DNA from: Nitrosospira sp. 56-18
GTDB taxonomy: Bacteria > Pseudomonadota > Gammaproteobacteria > Burkholderiales > Nitrosomonadaceae
Length of the DNA stretch: 64,000 bases
Assembly: GCA_001899235.1 (NCBI GenBank)
Contig: MKVR01000014.1
Span: 198,059-262,058, forward strand
Direction: 5' to 3'
Made by a program: the position numbers and the translations under genes. Below, piece after piece: positions 1 through 9,308 of the stretch. The notes under the pieces were generated by a model, which was not told the DNA's origin, made no database searches, and saw only the letters and a list, made by a program, of their open reading frames with translations. Numbering within the stretch: position 1 is the stretch's first letter; the number at the start of each line of letters is the position of its first letter.

Positions 1-2495
1 CCAAAACCATCCGTTCCCAAAACCCTGTAACGCGCCGGCACAAATTCACGTATCTGATCCGCGAAAACCTTCATATAGTCCGTAGCCGCCACTACCGGAC
101 CCTTCCGGTCCTTGAGGCATGCGCTCACGTATGGCAGCCTTCCGGGCTCAGTGGGATGCAGCATGTTCCATCGGTTTACGCCAAGCGCCTCACGCCGCAG
201 TTCATTAAAGCTGGTCACGCTCCAGATATCGGCGGCGACGCCGTATTCCTGTTCGAGTATTTTCCCCGCCGCGATCACTTCCCGCAGGATCGTGCCGGAA
301 CCGAGCAACTGCACGCGCAATTCGGGATGCTTTCCTTCCGAAGCCTTCCCGTCGCTAAACAGATACATGCCCTTCAATATGCCGCTTGCCGCATCGGGGG
401 GCATTTCCGGATGCGGATAATTTTCGTTCATGACGGTGATGTAGTAGTAGATATCTTCCTGCACCTCAACCATGCGGCGCAAGCCATCCTGAATGATCAC
501 CGCGAGCTCGTAGGCAAACGCAGGATCATATGATAGGCAGTTAGGAATGGTGGAGGCGGCCAGATGGCTGTGTCCATCCTCATGCTGCAGCCCTTCTCCA
601 TTAAGCGTGGTACGCCCTGCGGTGCCGCCAAGCAGGAATCCGCGGCACCGCATGTCTCCCGCCGCCCATGCCAGATCGCCGACCCGCTGGAAGCCAAACA
701 TGGAGTAAAAAATATAGAAGGGAATCATCTGGACGCCATGAGTGCTGTAGGATGTGGCTGCTGCCATCCAGGAAGACATAGCGCCGGCTTCATTGATGCC
801 TTCCTGCAGAATCTGCCCGTTTTTATCCTCCTTGTAATACATCAGCTGCTCAGCGTCCTGCGGGGTGTAGAGTTGTCCGCTCGACGACCAGATACCCAGC
901 TGGCGGAACATGCCTTCCATGCCGAAAGTGCGCGACTCGTCCGCGACGATCGGAACCACGCGTTTGCCGATATTCTTGTCTTTCACAAGGATATTGAGAA
1001 TTCGGACGAATGCCATGGTGGTGGAAGATTCCCTTCCTTCGCCGCTGGCCTTGAGCAAAGTATCAAAAGCGGATAGCTCAGGTATCTGCAGCGCGTCGGC
1101 CTGTCGCTGGCGCCGATGAATAAATCCGCCGAGCGCCTCGCGCCGCTTATGCATATAGATGGATTCGGGGGAGCCCTTGTCAAACTGGAGATACGGTATT
1201 CCATCCATCGTGTCGTCTGGAATCGGCAGCCCGAAGCGGTCGCGGAACGCTTTCAGCGACGTGGTCCCCATCTTCTTTTGCTGGTGCGTGATGTTCTGCG
1301 CCTCGCCTGCCTCCCCCATGCCATAACCCTTTATGGTTTTAGCAAGTATGACGGTGGGCTGTCCAGCGTGCGCAACCGCCGCAGCGTATGCCGCATAGAC
1401 TTTATGAGGATCATGGCCGCCCCGGTTCAGACGCCAGATGTCGTCATCGGACATGTTGGCAACCATTTCCAGCAGCTCCGGGTATTTGCCGAAAAAATGC
1501 TCCCTAACATAGGCGCCGTCTCGCGATTTGAAGGTCTGATATTCTCCGTCGACGCATTCCATCATGCGTTGCTTCAACAACCCTTTCGTATCCTTTGCGA
1601 GCAGGTGATCCCAATACGATCCCCAGATTACCTTGATGACGTTCCAGCCGGCGCCGCGAAAGGCGGCTTCCAGTTCCTGGATGATCTTGCCATTCCCGCG
1701 GACGGGGCCATCAAGGCGCTGAAGATTGCAATTGACGACGAAAATCAGGTTATCCAGGTTCTCGCGAGAAGCCAGCGAAATTGCGCCCATGGATTCGGGC
1801 TCATCCATTTCACCATCGCCCATGAAAGCCCAGACTTTTCGTCCCTCGGTCTCGACCAATCCACGGCTTCCGAGATACTTCATGAAGCGCGCCTGGTAAA
1901 TGGCCATCAACGGCCCGAGCCCCATCGATACAGTGGGAAACTGCCAGAAATCAGGCATCAGCCAGGGATGAGGATAGGACGACAGCCCTTTTCCCCCTAC
2001 CTCCCGCCGAAAGTTATCGAGCTGCTCCTGCGTCAACTCACCCAGCAGAAAAGCATAGGCATAAAGACCGGGCGAGGAGTGGCCTTGCGCAAATATGAGA
2101 TCGCCTCCATGCGCGGGCGAACGCGCATGCCAGAAGTGATTGTAGCCGACGTCGTAAAGCGTGGCTGCAGACGCGAAGCTGGCGATGTGCCCCCCAACGT
2201 TGGAATTCTTGTTGGCACGCAATACCATCGCCATGGAATTCCATCGCACATAGGACCGTATGCGATGCTCCAGCGCGTGATTGCCTGGAGACCGCGCTTC
2301 CTTACCCGGGGGAATGGTGTTGATATAGGCTGTCGTTGCACTATAAGGAAGATAGGCCCCGGACCGGCGGGCTTTCTCCACCAGCCTCTCCAGCAGATAA
2401 TGGGCCCGCTCCGTTCCCTCGTGGACAAGCACAGACTCCAGCGCCTCAAGCCATTCCTGTGTTTCAGTCGGATCGACGTCGGGTAAGGGTTCCAT
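1..2495 (-). CDS. aceE: Pyruvate dehydrogenase E1 component, homodimeric type (3' end outside window)
   Basis: Thiamine-diphosphate-dependent decarboxylase of the pyruvate dehydrogenase complex, feeding acetyl groups to E2. The frame is open from an ATG at 2495 to the window edge (about 831 codons; the family is about 890 residues), so roughly 55 C-terminal residues are missing. The thiamine-diphosphate motif GDGEMDEPES is readable near 1800-1830 on the minus strand, and the last visible residues (YMKVFADQIREFVPARY, then VLGTDGFG) match the conserved AceE C-terminal region. It follows folD by 42 bp in the same direction, so it may be transcribed with folD and the gene before it. The E2 and E3 genes would be expected to the left, outside the window. 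Several long antisense frames lie opposite and are not genes. Confidence 0.96.
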   Translation of the reverse strand, partial: MEPLPDVDPTETQEWLEALESVLVHEGTERAHYLLERLVEKARRSGAYLPYSATTAYINTIPPGKEARSPGNHALEHRIRSYVRWNSMAMVLRANKNSNVGGHIASFASAATLYDVGYNHFWHARSPAHGGDLIFAQGHSSPGLYAYAFLLGELTQEQLDNFRREVGGKGLSSYPHPWLMPDFWQFPTVSMGLGPLMAIYQARFMKYLGSRGLVETEGRKVWAFMGDGEMDEPESMGAISLASRENLDNLIFVVNCNLQRLDGPVRGNGKIIQELEAAFRGAGWNVIKVIWGSYWDHLLAKDTKGLLKQRMMECVDGEYQTFKSRDGAYVREHFFGKYPELLEMVANMSDDDIWRLNRGGHDPHKVYAAYAAAVAHAGQPTVILAKTIKGYGMGEAGEAQNITHQQKKMGTTSLKAFRDRFGLPIPDDTMDGIPYLQFDKGSPESIYMHKRREALGGFIHRRQRQADALQIPELSAFDTLLKASGEGRESSTTMAFVRILNILVKDKNIGKRVVPIVADESRTFGMEGMFRQLGIWSSSGQLYTPQDAEQLMYYKEDKNGQILQEGINEAGAMSSWMAAATSYSTHGVQMIPFYIFYSMFGFQRVGDLAWAAGDMRCRGFLLGGTAGRTTLNGEGLQHEDGHSHLAASTIPNCLSYDPAFAYELAVIIQDGLRRMVEVQEDIYYYITVMNENYPHPEMPPDAASGILKGMYLFSDGKASEGKHPELRVQLLGSGTILREVIAAGKILEQEYGVAADIWSVTSFNELRREALGVNRWNMLHPTEPGRLPYVSACLKDRKGPVVAATDYMKVFADQIREFVPARYRVLGTDGF

Positions 2496-2537
2496 CTTTG
2501 ATCTCGCAAGTTGTGAATGTAGCCGAGGTATCCACGG

Positions 2538-3404
2538 CTAAAGCTGTGTTCGCACGGCTTGTTGCCGTTCCGCAGCCTCTATGGTATTGCACAGCAGCAT
2601 GGTGATGGTCATCGGCCCCACTCCCCCTGGCACAGGCGTAATGTAACCCGCTCTTTCTTTCACCGATTCGAAATCCACGTCACCGGCAAGCCGTCCGTCG
2701 GGCAAGCGGTTGATCCCCACGTCTATGACCGTCGCCCCTGGCTTTACCATGTTCGCGGTGATCATATGGGGTTTTCCGACCGCAACCACCAGAATATCCG
2801 CCCTCGCCGTGTGTTCCGCCAGTTCGCGCGTTCTGGATGTGCAGATGGTGATGGTTGCACCTTTTTGCAACAGCATGAGTGCCATCGGCTTGCCGACGAT
2901 ATTGCTCCGTCCCACCACCACAGCATGCTGGCCTTCCACCTTTATGGCGTACTTTTCCAGCATTTTCATCACCCCGTACGGCGTGCACGGGGGAAACACG
3001 GTATTGCCGGCCACCAGCGCGCCGACATTGTAGAGATGGAACCCATCTGCGTCTTTTTCAATAGCGATGGATTCAATGACCCTGGTGCTCTCGAAGTGAG
3101 GCGGCAGCGGGAGCTGCACCAGGATACCGTGTATGGCGGGGTTGCCGTTCAGCTCCCGGATACGCTGTATCACCTCCTCCTGGCTCGAGTTTTCTCCGAA
3201 CTCGTGAATTTCGGAATAAATCCCGATTTCACGGGAAGCCCTGGCCTTGTTGCGCACATAGATGCTCGACGCGGGATTGCTTCCGACGATAATGACCGCC
3301 AGCCCCGGTTGCATCCCGGCCTTTTTCAGACGTTCGGCGCGACCCTTCCATTCCGCCCTGACTTCCTGCGCCAGCGCCTTGCCATCGATGACTGTCGCGC
3401 TCAT
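2538..3404 (-). CDS. folD: Bifunctional methylenetetrahydrofolate dehydrogenase / cyclohydrolase FolD
   Basis: Interconverts 5,10-methylene- and 10-formyl-tetrahydrofolate with NADP, supplying one-carbon units for purines (purN is also in this window) and formyl-methionine. The 288 residues match the usual length. Family marks are the catalytic Tyr49 and Lys53 (YVRNK), the GILVQLPLP segment near residue 95, the nucleotide-binding [11 protein letters not shown] segment and the C-terminal [10 protein letters not shown] motif starting at residue 257. It starts 13 bp after the upstream membrane protein gene and lies 42 bp before aceE, an operon-like arrangement. Confidence 0.97.
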   Translation of the reverse strand: MSATVIDGKALAQEVRAEWKGRAERLKKAGMQPGLAVIIVGSNPASSIYVRNKARASREIGIYSEIHEFGENSSQEEVIQRIRELNGNPAIHGILVQLPLPPHFESTRVIESIAIEKDADGFHLYNVGALVAGNTVFPPCTPYGVMKMLEKYAIKVEGQHAVVVGRSNIVGKPMALMLLQKGATITICTSRTRELAEHTARADILVVAVGKPHMITANMVKPGATVIDVGINRLPDGRLAGDVDFESVKERAGYITPVPGGVGPMTITMLLCNTIEAAERQQAVRTQL

Positions 3405-3417
3405 TCTCTCGGCTGGA

Positions 3418-4095
3418 TCAGGACGGGGCGGACGGCGACGGCTTCGATTTCTTGATCTTGAGCCGGTATATCAATAGCCCAATCAGGAATGTCGGGACCA
3501 CAACCAGGGCGGCGGCTGCAAGCCCGGCCGCAAGCACATCGATGCCTTCGGTTTTGGGAAGAAAAATTGTTACCGCCCAGATTGTAACAAAGGCAGCTAT
3601 TCCCCCGCCAATAAACATGATTTTTTTACCCCGGTCGTAAAGGCGCCAGAAAGCGCCCGAGACTCTCGCCTCATCCCGATATTCGTCAAAAATCCCGGTG
3701 AGGCTGTCATCGTCCGCTTCCGCCTTGTAGCCAGCCACTACTGCGTCGGCATCATGCAGATCTGTACTTTCCTGGACGCGGGACATGTTCCTGAGAAAAG
3801 CGATGCGTTGCTGAGCCTGCTTTTTTTTCATGCCGTCGCTGATCAGCATCGATTGAAGGGCCGCAAAGGCATGCTCGCGGGGATCTTCGGACACACCCAG
3901 GTTTTCGCCGCAACGCCACATCACTCCCAGCAGATAGAGCTGGATGGTCATCTGCCTGAACTCGGGAGCAAAGTCGTATTTTTTTCCCTTGATTTTTGGA
4001 AGTTGCAACGCAAGCATATCCCGTGCTCGTTGTATGCAGATATCGGTGATGATTGCCTGCGCGTCAGTTTTTGTTTCACTCATGGTCTTGATCAT
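3418..4095 (-). CDS. Hypothetical membrane protein of about 225 residues
   Basis: I do not recognise the family. The first 145 or so residues are soluble, charged and predicted helical, with a KKKQAQQR stretch. They are followed by two strongly hydrophobic segments (about residues 155-175 and 185-207) and a basic tail rich in Lys, Ser and Pro. The topology suggests a cytoplasmic N-terminal domain anchored by a hairpin of two membrane helices. An ATG four codons downstream (4083) is an equally plausible start, as neither has a clear ribosome binding site. It is first in a tight same-strand run with folD and aceE, which is compatible with co-transcription but does not reveal a function. Confidence 0.75.
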   Translation of the reverse strand: MIKTMSETKTDAQAIITDICIQRARDMLALQLPKIKGKKYDFAPEFRQMTIQLYLLGVMWRCGENLGVSEDPREHAFAALQSMLISDGMKKKQAQQRIAFLRNMSRVQESTDLHDADAVVAGYKAEADDDSLTGIFDEYRDEARVSGAFWRLYDRGKKIMFIGGGIAAFVTIWAVTIFLPKTEGIDVLAAGLAAAALVVVPTFLIGLLIYRLKIKKSKPSPSAPS

Positions 4096-4291
4096 AGGGC
4101 TAGCTCAGCCCAGACTTTGAATTTATAGAGGAACCCATTATATACTGGCTGTATCCAGCGCTGCGTCTGCCTCTGGCATCCGTAACATCAAAGATAAAAG
4201 AATGTTAGAGTTTCGTTGTCTTTTTTGTTCCGTTGGACAAGAAAAATTCGCAGCTTTTTGCATCTCGTTAATTTTCGGGTTCAGGCATGCA

Positions 4292-4318
4292 CAGACATTA
4301 ACAGTCGCAGACATTAAC
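4292..4318. promoter_or_regulatory. Pair of direct repeats upstream of the flavoprotein gene
   Basis: The 11-mer CAGACATTAAC occurs at 4292-4302 and again at 4308-4318, a 16 bp centre-to-centre spacing, about 60 bp before the start at 4378. This could be an operator or activator site for the downstream gene or its divergent neighbour. It is only a sequence observation and no regulator is identified. Confidence 0.3.
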
Positions 4319-4377
4319 AATATTTGTTTAAAAACACCTGCAGCGCAGACATCGCATCCAAAAAAATGGGGGGAAAC

Positions 4378-5556
4378 ATGAAACATCATAAATATCTCAT
4401 CATCGGCGGCGGCATGGCAGCCGATTCCGCTATCCGTGGCATTCGCAAGGTTGATCAGGATGGAGCCATCGCGATGATTTGCGAGGAGCGCCATCCGCCA
4501 TATGACAGACCGCCTCTCTCCAAATCATTGTGGAAGGATGCCTCGCTGGATTCGATCTGGCGCAATGAGCACGGCCTCGATGTCGCCATTCACCTGGGCA
4601 AAAAAATCGTGTCGCTGGATACCCAGAAGAAAACCGCGACCGATGACGCAGGAAACATCTATACCTATGAGAAGCTCTTGCTCGCGACTGGTGGTGTGGT
4701 GCGCCGTTTCCCCGACTTTGGGGACGATATCGTCTATTTCAGGACGTTGGACGACTTCCGGAAGCTGCACAAGGTAAGCGAGCATGCGTCGGATTTCGTC
4801 GTTGTCGGAGGAGGCTTCATCGGCTCGGAAATCGCCGCCGCGCTCGCAATGAACGGCAAACGGGTCACCATGATATTTCCGGAAAACGGCATCGGCGCGC
4901 GCGTCTACCCGGGGCCCCTGGTAAAATTTCTGAATGCATATTACCGGGAGAAGGGCGTCACGGTGATTACGGGAGAAACGATCAGGTCGGTGCGGCCAGC
5001 CGGGGGGAAAACCGCGGTGACGACTTCGAGTGGCACCGAAATACTAGTAGATGGGGTAATTGCCGGACTGGGTATTCTGCCAAACACCGAACTGGCTGTC
5101 GAGTCAGGACTCACCGTGGATAATGGCATCGTGGTGGACGGACAATTGCGCACAAGCAACCCGGACATCTATGCGGCAGGGGACGTGGCAAATTTCTATA
5201 ATGTCCTGCTGGCGAAGCGGGCCCGCGTGGAGCACGAAGACAATGCGAACGTCATGGGTGAGACGGCTGGCCGCAACATGGCCGGGCAATCGGAAGAATA
5301 TCGCCACCTGCCGTTCTTTTATTCCGACCTGTTCGACCTGGGGTACGAAGCGGTGGGGGAGTTGGATGCGAGCCTCGATATCGTCGAGGACTGGAAAGAG
5401 CCATTCCGCAAGGGCGTCGTTTATTATCTGCGGGAGGGGCAGGTGCGCGGCGTTCTGCTGTGGAACACATGGGGCCAGGTTGCCGCTGCTACCGATTTGA
5501 TCGCGGAAAAGGCAACCCACTCCCACGAAACGCTGGCAGGAAAAATAACCGATTAG
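4378..5556 (+). CDS. FAD-dependent NAD(P)H oxidoreductase, AIF / ferredoxin-reductase-like
   Basis: Two-dinucleotide-binding-domain flavoprotein of the pyridine nucleotide-disulfide oxidoreductase superfamily, 392 residues. The N-terminal FAD motif GGGMAAD sits at residues 10-16, followed by [16 protein letters not shown], which is typical of ferredoxin/rubredoxin reductases and AIF-like proteins. The NAD(P)H motif [12 protein letters not shown] is at about 142-153 and the second FAD contact AAGDVA near 265. A reductase-type C-terminal domain follows. The ATG at 4378 was chosen because it is preceded by GGGGGGAAAC and removes 18 non-conserved residues. No redox-active Cys pair was seen, so a one-electron carrier partner (ferredoxin or rubredoxin) is likely but not identified. 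pyrC follows after only 10 bp. Confidence 0.85.
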   Translation: MKHHKYLIIGGGMAADSAIRGIRKVDQDGAIAMICEERHPPYDRPPLSKSLWKDASLDSIWRNEHGLDVAIHLGKKIVSLDTQKKTATDDAGNIYTYEKLLLATGGVVRRFPDFGDDIVYFRTLDDFRKLHKVSEHASDFVVVGGGFIGSEIAAALAMNGKRVTMIFPENGIGARVYPGPLVKFLNAYYREKGVTVITGETIRSVRPAGGKTAVTTSSGTEILVDGVIAGLGILPNTELAVESGLTVDNGIVVDGQLRTSNPDIYAAGDVANFYNVLLAKRARVEHEDNANVMGETAGRNMAGQSEEYRHLPFFYSDLFDLGYEAVGELDASLDIVEDWKEPFRKGVVYYLREGQVRGVLLWNTWGQVAAATDLIAEKATHSHETLAGKITD

Positions 5557-5566
5557 CCTCGTCACC

Positions 5567-6604
5567 TTGGAAACGCTGTCAATCACCCGGCCGGACGATT
5601 GGCATCTTCATCTACGCGATGACGGACAAATGCGGGCAGTGCTGGTTCACACCGCTCGCCGCTTTGCCCGCGCTATCGTCATGCCCAATCTCAAGCCGCC
5701 GGTAGCGACAACCCGCATGGCCCTGGCTTACCGCGACCGCATTCTCGCCTCCCTGCCGGCAGGCATGCGCTTCGAGCCGCTCATGACGCTCTATCTTACC
5801 GATGCCACTTCGCCGGCTGAAATCCGCGAAGCCAGGAAAAGCGGCGGCGTACACGGCGTGAAATATTATCCTGCTGGCGCCACCACCCACTCCGCTGCAG
5901 GTGTAACCGATATCGCCAGATGCTACGGAACCATCGAGGTGATGGAGGAGGTGGATCTGCCTCTTCTGGTGCATGGCGAAGTGACCGATCTCGAAGTGGA
6001 TGTATTCGACAAGGAAAGAATTTTTTTAGACCGGGTGCTTGCCCCGATTTCGCATCGCTTCCCCGGATTGCGCATCGTGTTCGAGCACATTACCACCCGG
6101 GAAGCGGTGGATTTCGTGAAGGACGCGCCAGGTAACATTGCCGCCACGATCACCGTCCATCACATGCTGCTTAACCGCAACGCCCTGTTTCGGGGAGGAA
6201 TAAGGCCACACCACTATTGTCTTCCCATACTGAAGCGTGAAATCCACCGCTGCGCTATCGTTGAGGCTGCTACCAGCGGCAACCCCAGGTTTTTCCTGGG
6301 TACCGATAGCGCGCCTCATTCCCGGCCGGACAAGGAAACTGCCTGCGGTTGCGCTGGCATTTTCACCGCGCATGCCGCGATCGAACTTTATGCGGAAGCT
6401 TTCGAGCGCGCGGGCGCGCTGGATAAACTGGAAGCGTTTGCAAGCTTCCATGGGCCGGATTTTTACCGGCTTCCGCGCAACAAAGACAAGATTAATTTAA
6501 AAAGAGAAAATTGGACGTCGCCTGCAACGCTTCCTTTCGCCGATGATGTACTGGTCCCGCTGCGAGCGGGAGAGAATATCGGCTGGAAAATGGTGGATGG
6601 ATAA
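5567..6604 (+). CDS. pyrC: Dihydroorotase
   Basis: Closes carbamoyl-aspartate to dihydroorotate in pyrimidine synthesis. The 345 residues match type II (E. coli PyrC-like) enzymes. The metal-binding HLHLRD is at residues 13-18, and the carboxylated-lysine region [16 protein letters not shown] is near residue 99. Further metal-site and substrate-site segments are [19 protein letters not shown] and [10 protein letters not shown]. Translation appears to begin at a TTG (5567), since residues [11 protein letters not shown] lead directly into the conserved domain and no ATG is available. It is probably translated from the same transcript as the flavoprotein gene 10 bp upstream. Confidence 0.95.
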   Translation: METLSITRPDDWHLHLRDDGQMRAVLVHTARRFARAIVMPNLKPPVATTRMALAYRDRILASLPAGMRFEPLMTLYLTDATSPAEIREARKSGGVHGVKYYPAGATTHSAAGVTDIARCYGTIEVMEEVDLPLLVHGEVTDLEVDVFDKERIFLDRVLAPISHRFPGLRIVFEHITTREAVDFVKDAPGNIAATITVHHMLLNRNALFRGGIRPHHYCLPILKREIHRCAIVEAATSGNPRFFLGTDSAPHSRPDKETACGCAGIFTAHAAIELYAEAFERAGALDKLEAFASFHGPDFYRLPRNKDKINLKRENWTSPATLPFADDVLVPLRAGENIGWKMVDG

Positions 6605-6626
6605 TTCTGCGCGCAGGCCCGGCAGC

Positions 6627-6671
6627 AACGCGGGTGCAAAACAGGTGTTAACAGGCCCTGAACAGGCATCG
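6627..6671. repeat. Dispersed repeat C, copy 1
   Basis: The stretch around ACAGGTGTTAACAGGCCCTG, with its preceding GCGGG and following ACAGGCATC, is shared with 28766-28820 after mreB. This copy lacks the left arm of the inverted repeat that the other copy has. It sits between the convergent ends of pyrC and the DCC protein gene. Confidence 0.55.
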
Positions 6672-6697
6672 GACGAGCCTTGCGGAAAGGCCATCCG

Positions 6698-7066
6698 TCA
6701 CCAATTTCCGCGGGAGCGGTTCCAGCGGTATAGCTGGCGCGCAAATGCATCATATGCCCATCGCGCCAACCGCTTCAGCGCCGGCGTCCGCAATATTCCT
6801 GCAAGCCATTGCTGCCCCGGTGTTTGCGACCAGAGTCGTATGAACGCATCCGCGCCCACCTTGATCCCGCCATCGGAATCCCTGACATGCAGCCGCTCCC
6901 TCACCGCCTCCAGCGGAGCACCCACCTCCGCTGCCGCTTCGGGATTCGCATGCACATCGATCCATTCGATATCCTCGATGCCGCACGCTTCCATGCGCCT
7001 GCGCTGATCCTTGATTCCCGCATTGCATACCGGGCAGGCGCTGTTATAGTAGACCTTGCTGGACAT
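6698..7066 (-). CDS. Thiol-disulfide oxidoreductase DCC family protein (DUF393)
   Basis: A small 122-residue protein with the family-defining N-terminal pattern VYYNSACPVC (Cys11, Cys14, a CxxC in a thioredoxin-like fold), followed by an acidic DIEWIDVHANPE region and the GADAFIRLW segment common in DUF393. The biological substrate of this family is generally unknown. The ATG at 7066 was chosen over an upstream in-frame start because the extra 69 residues would lie across a repeat element (7084-7374) and have no family similarity. Its promoter region is therefore disrupted or supplied by that element. Confidence 0.85.
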   Translation of the reverse strand: MSSKVYYNSACPVCNAGIKDQRRRMEACGIEDIEWIDVHANPEAAAEVGAPLEAVRERLHVRDSDGGIKVGADAFIRLWSQTPGQQWLAGILRTPALKRLARWAYDAFARQLYRWNRSRGNW

Positions 7067-7083
7067 GTTCCTGTGTGAACCTA

Positions 7084-7374
7084 GGGAAGCGCTGAATAAA
7101 TCTCCGCTGGCGCGGCGGTGGCTTTGCGGGATGGGATGCGCGAAAGGCGACGACGCGAATGGTGCGGCCGCGCAGGGCGGAGCAGTGTCTTCCAGAGGAA
7201 GATGCGACCCCGTAGCGGGTTGTTGGCACCCCAACAGTACCTTGGCGCGCTCCGGGGAGCCACTGCGTTGCACTCCCTGGTATCGTAGTCCCGGCCACGA
7301 CCTGCGTCGCGCGCCTTATGATCATCCCGATTTTACCAGCAACGCGCTCGGCGAGTATTTATTCAGCGCTTCCC
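7084..7374. mobile_element. Element A: 291 bp non-autonomous transposon-like (MITE-like) element
   Basis: Both ends carry the same 18 bp in inverted orientation, GGGAAGCGCTGAATAAAT (7084-7101, with its reverse complement at 7357-7374), and weaker similarity continues inwards. Each end is flanked by TA (7082-7083 and 7375-7376), consistent with a TA target duplication. No transposase frame of useful length lies inside. The right flank continues directly into the end of repeat B (TAAATCCGG), and the left flank reads AACCTA, as if the element had landed in the TA of that repeat. The end sequence resembles those of IS5-type elements from memory; the parental IS is not in the window. Confidence 0.6.
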
Positions 7375-7472
7375 TAAATCCGGTAGCTGACCGCTCTTAG
7401 TTTAGAACCCTGATCCACAAAAATTTTCGCGATACTCGACATTCATCGGCGTGGTGAGTTCGCTATAGGATG
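7375..7472. repeat. Repeat B, copy B1 (left end split by element A, right end lost)
   Basis: Starts with TAAATCCGGTAGCTGACCGCTC, the family's terminal inverted repeat, and continues through the conserved core TGATCCACAAAAATTTTCGC and GTGAGTTCGCTATAGG. Compared with the copies at 17251 and 52728, the far terminal repeat is missing, and the bases expected before TAAATCC are found on the other side of element A (7077-7083). One base of the core is also missing. The remaining sequence to the next gene (7473-7568) shows nothing recognisable. Confidence 0.65.
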
Positions 7473-7568
7473 GATTGCGACTCGATTTTCACCTCGGCAT
7501 CAGCGAATCATCGGAACGATATGCCGCGTACACGATATATGCAATTATTCGATGCGGATCAGTGATCC

Positions 7569-7922
7569 CTACTCGCAGCGATACACTACGCCAAGAACAG
7601 TCGTGTTCGTGGTTCCGCGGCTTTCCCACGCGTTGGTATTGGCCGAATTCTGCACCCAGACATAGTTTCCGCCCATTTTGGCCGCCTTGTTGCGCAAGTT
7701 GTTTCTGGCGCCGATGAGCAGATTTTTGTTTGACGTGTAATCGCCGGTCAACCAGTTTCCCTGGGAACCGACAGCGTCTCCCAGCGGTTTGCAGTTTCCT
7801 GTCGGTTTTTCGGTCAGAAGCTCAACGGAGCTGCCTTCCGGCGTCACCGGTGTCGCGGAACAGCCAATGATTAGAAATGTTGATATCACAACTGACAATT
7901 TGATACCTGGTCTGGAAAACAT
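7569..7922 (-). CDS. Lipoprotein, DUF4156-like
   Basis: A 117-residue exported protein with a clear lipoprotein signal: basic start (MFSRPGIK), hydrophobic core and lipobox LIIGC with Cys21. The mature part contains GNWLTGDYTSNKNLLIG and the GGNYVWVQN segment, which resembles the DUF4156 lipoproteins; function unknown. The ATG at 7922 has AAAGGA about eight bases upstream, whereas the longer frame starting at 8138 adds 72 residues before the signal peptide and was rejected. The divergent neighbour region holds no gene, and the unit appears monocistronic. Confidence 0.8.
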   Translation of the reverse strand: MFSRPGIKLSVVISTFLIIGCSATPVTPEGSSVELLTEKPTGNCKPLGDAVGSQGNWLTGDYTSNKNLLIGARNNLRNKAAKMGGNYVWVQNSANTNAWESRGTTNTTVLGVVYRCE

Positions 7923-8076
7923 CTGTTTTATCCTTTTCTGTTTTGCCTTTCGAAGAAGAATAGCTCGGTTCTGTCCGTTTTGTTCCAAGAACGTTTTATC
8001 GGCGCCAGCAGCAGCTATCGGCCTCATTCTATCGCCAAAAGACGAAAATAGGCCGAAGGCAAATGGAGGCGCCGCT

Positions 8077-8412
8077 TCATCCTGCCTCTCTCGGAGCAAA
8101 CATGATGATGCCCATGCCCACAAGCGTGATGAGCGCACCCGTCATATCCCACGCGGTCGGCCGGATATCTTCCACGAGCCAGAGCCAGAGCAATGCGACG
8201 AAAATATACACGCCGCCATATGCAGCATAGGTGCGCCCTGCAGCCGTGGGATGAAGCGTAAGAAGCCAGGCAAACAATGCGAGGCTCATGGCCCCCGGTA
8301 TCAGCAGCCATGCGCTCTGCCCCTGCCTGAGCCATAGATAGGGCAAATAACATCCAGCGATCTCGGCAATAGCAGTCGCCATGAAAAGCACAAAGGTTTT
8401 CAGCTCAGGCAT
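8077..8412 (-). CDS. ynfA: YnfA family small inner-membrane protein (UPF0060)
   Basis: A 111-residue protein with four hydrophobic segments. It is recognisable from the family signature [14 protein letters not shown] near the N-terminus, [20 protein letters not shown] in the third segment and a terminal [10 protein letters not shown]. YnfA is a small-drug-resistance-like membrane protein of unresolved role. The ATG at 8412 matches the normal family start (about 108 residues). The 39 bp of upstream in-frame sequence to another start adds only unconserved residues. Confidence 0.92.
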   Translation of the reverse strand: MPELKTFVLFMATAIAEIAGCYLPYLWLRQGQSAWLLIPGAMSLALFAWLLTLHPTAAGRTYAAYGGVYIFVALLWLWLVEDIRPTAWDMTGALITLVGMGIIMFAPREAG

Positions 8413-8535
8413 ATGGAAACCCCTTCCACCAAGGCGGGATATGCGAAACAAGTATTAGCAGCCAGCATCCGAGCTCCCGTCAACTCTACCCTGAGCAGAT
8501 AAAAGCAGAACCTGATCGGCATATCCGCCAGGCGG

Positions 8536-9228
8536 TTATTTCCTCGTCGCCATCTCCTCGATCGAGCGCTTTCTCACCGAGTCGAAAAGCTTGGGAATGG
8601 CTATCGTATTCGATAAACCCAGGACGAAATCCGGTATCAGTCCTCCCGGGTTCGTGAGCAAGGTATAGGTGAGCCTCGTGCGCTTTCCGTCATCCAGGGG
8701 CTCCCCCCGCCAGGACCCCTCATTGAGCCTGACCCGCACCACCCCTTCAATCTCCGGCTTGATGTCGGGAGCAGCGACCCATTCGATCCTGAATGCGCCG
8801 CCATTCGAAGCAGCCCCGCCGGTTGTCCGCACGGAGAGCGGATAGTCCCGCTCGCTTACGAAGGGCGGCGCGATACGCGCGTAAGTAATCGTCTCGCCCG
8901 TGTTTTTGCGCTCGAGGATACGTGATTCCGTTACATAGGGCATGAAATCCTGATAGTGCCCGAAGTCGCTGAGCACCTTGAAAACAATTGCAGGCGGAGC
9001 TTCCATATCGGATACCGCCAGGATCTTGCGGCCCTCCTCCACATCTTTCGTGAAAATGACAAGCCCCGCGTCGCGATAGGCTTCGGTCCAGTCAGCTCCC
9101 GGGCTTTCCACTTCACCCGCCCAGGCAGGGGTGGCAGCGGCCGGGATGAGCGCCGAAGCGGCAAGGACAAATGCATAAACCAGGATAACGAGAGCACTCA
9201 TGATGACCTTCGATGAATCTTTGTTCAA
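8536..9228 (-). CDS. Exported START/SRPBCC-like domain protein
   Basis: 230 residues with a signal peptide or membrane anchor at residues 8-37 ending in AWAGE. They are followed by a single START/Bet v1-like lipid-binding fold. Recognisable pieces are VIFTKDVEEGRKILAVSD, then a helix region SDFGHYQDFMPYV, the strand pair TITYARIAPPFVSERDYPL and the terminal helix IPKLFDSVRKRSIEEM. Such proteins bind hydrophobic ligands; the ligand here is unknown. It lies alone, with a 120 bp gap to YnfA and 80 bp to the methyltransferase, both on the same strand. Confidence 0.75.
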   Translation of the reverse strand: MNKDSSKVIMSALVILVYAFVLAASALIPAAATPAWAGEVESPGADWTEAYRDAGLVIFTKDVEEGRKILAVSDMEAPPAIVFKVLSDFGHYQDFMPYVTESRILERKNTGETITYARIAPPFVSERDYPLSVRTTGGAASNGGAFRIEWVAAPDIKPEIEGVVRVRLNEGSWRGEPLDDGKRTRLTYTLLTNPGGLIPDFVLGLSNTIAIPKLFDSVRKRSIEEMATRK

Positions 9229-9308
9229 GATGGCAAATCCATTCCAGCGGCAAGCTCAGACATGCCAGCGCACGGAATGAATGGAATGCCATTCGGCTAC
9301 CCTTCGGC

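Noticed and set aside
1116-2486. 456-codon open frame on the plus strand
   Set aside because: It is antisense to aceE, whose protein is clearly conserved. The plus-strand translation has no recognisable family and is a by-product of GC-rich codon use.
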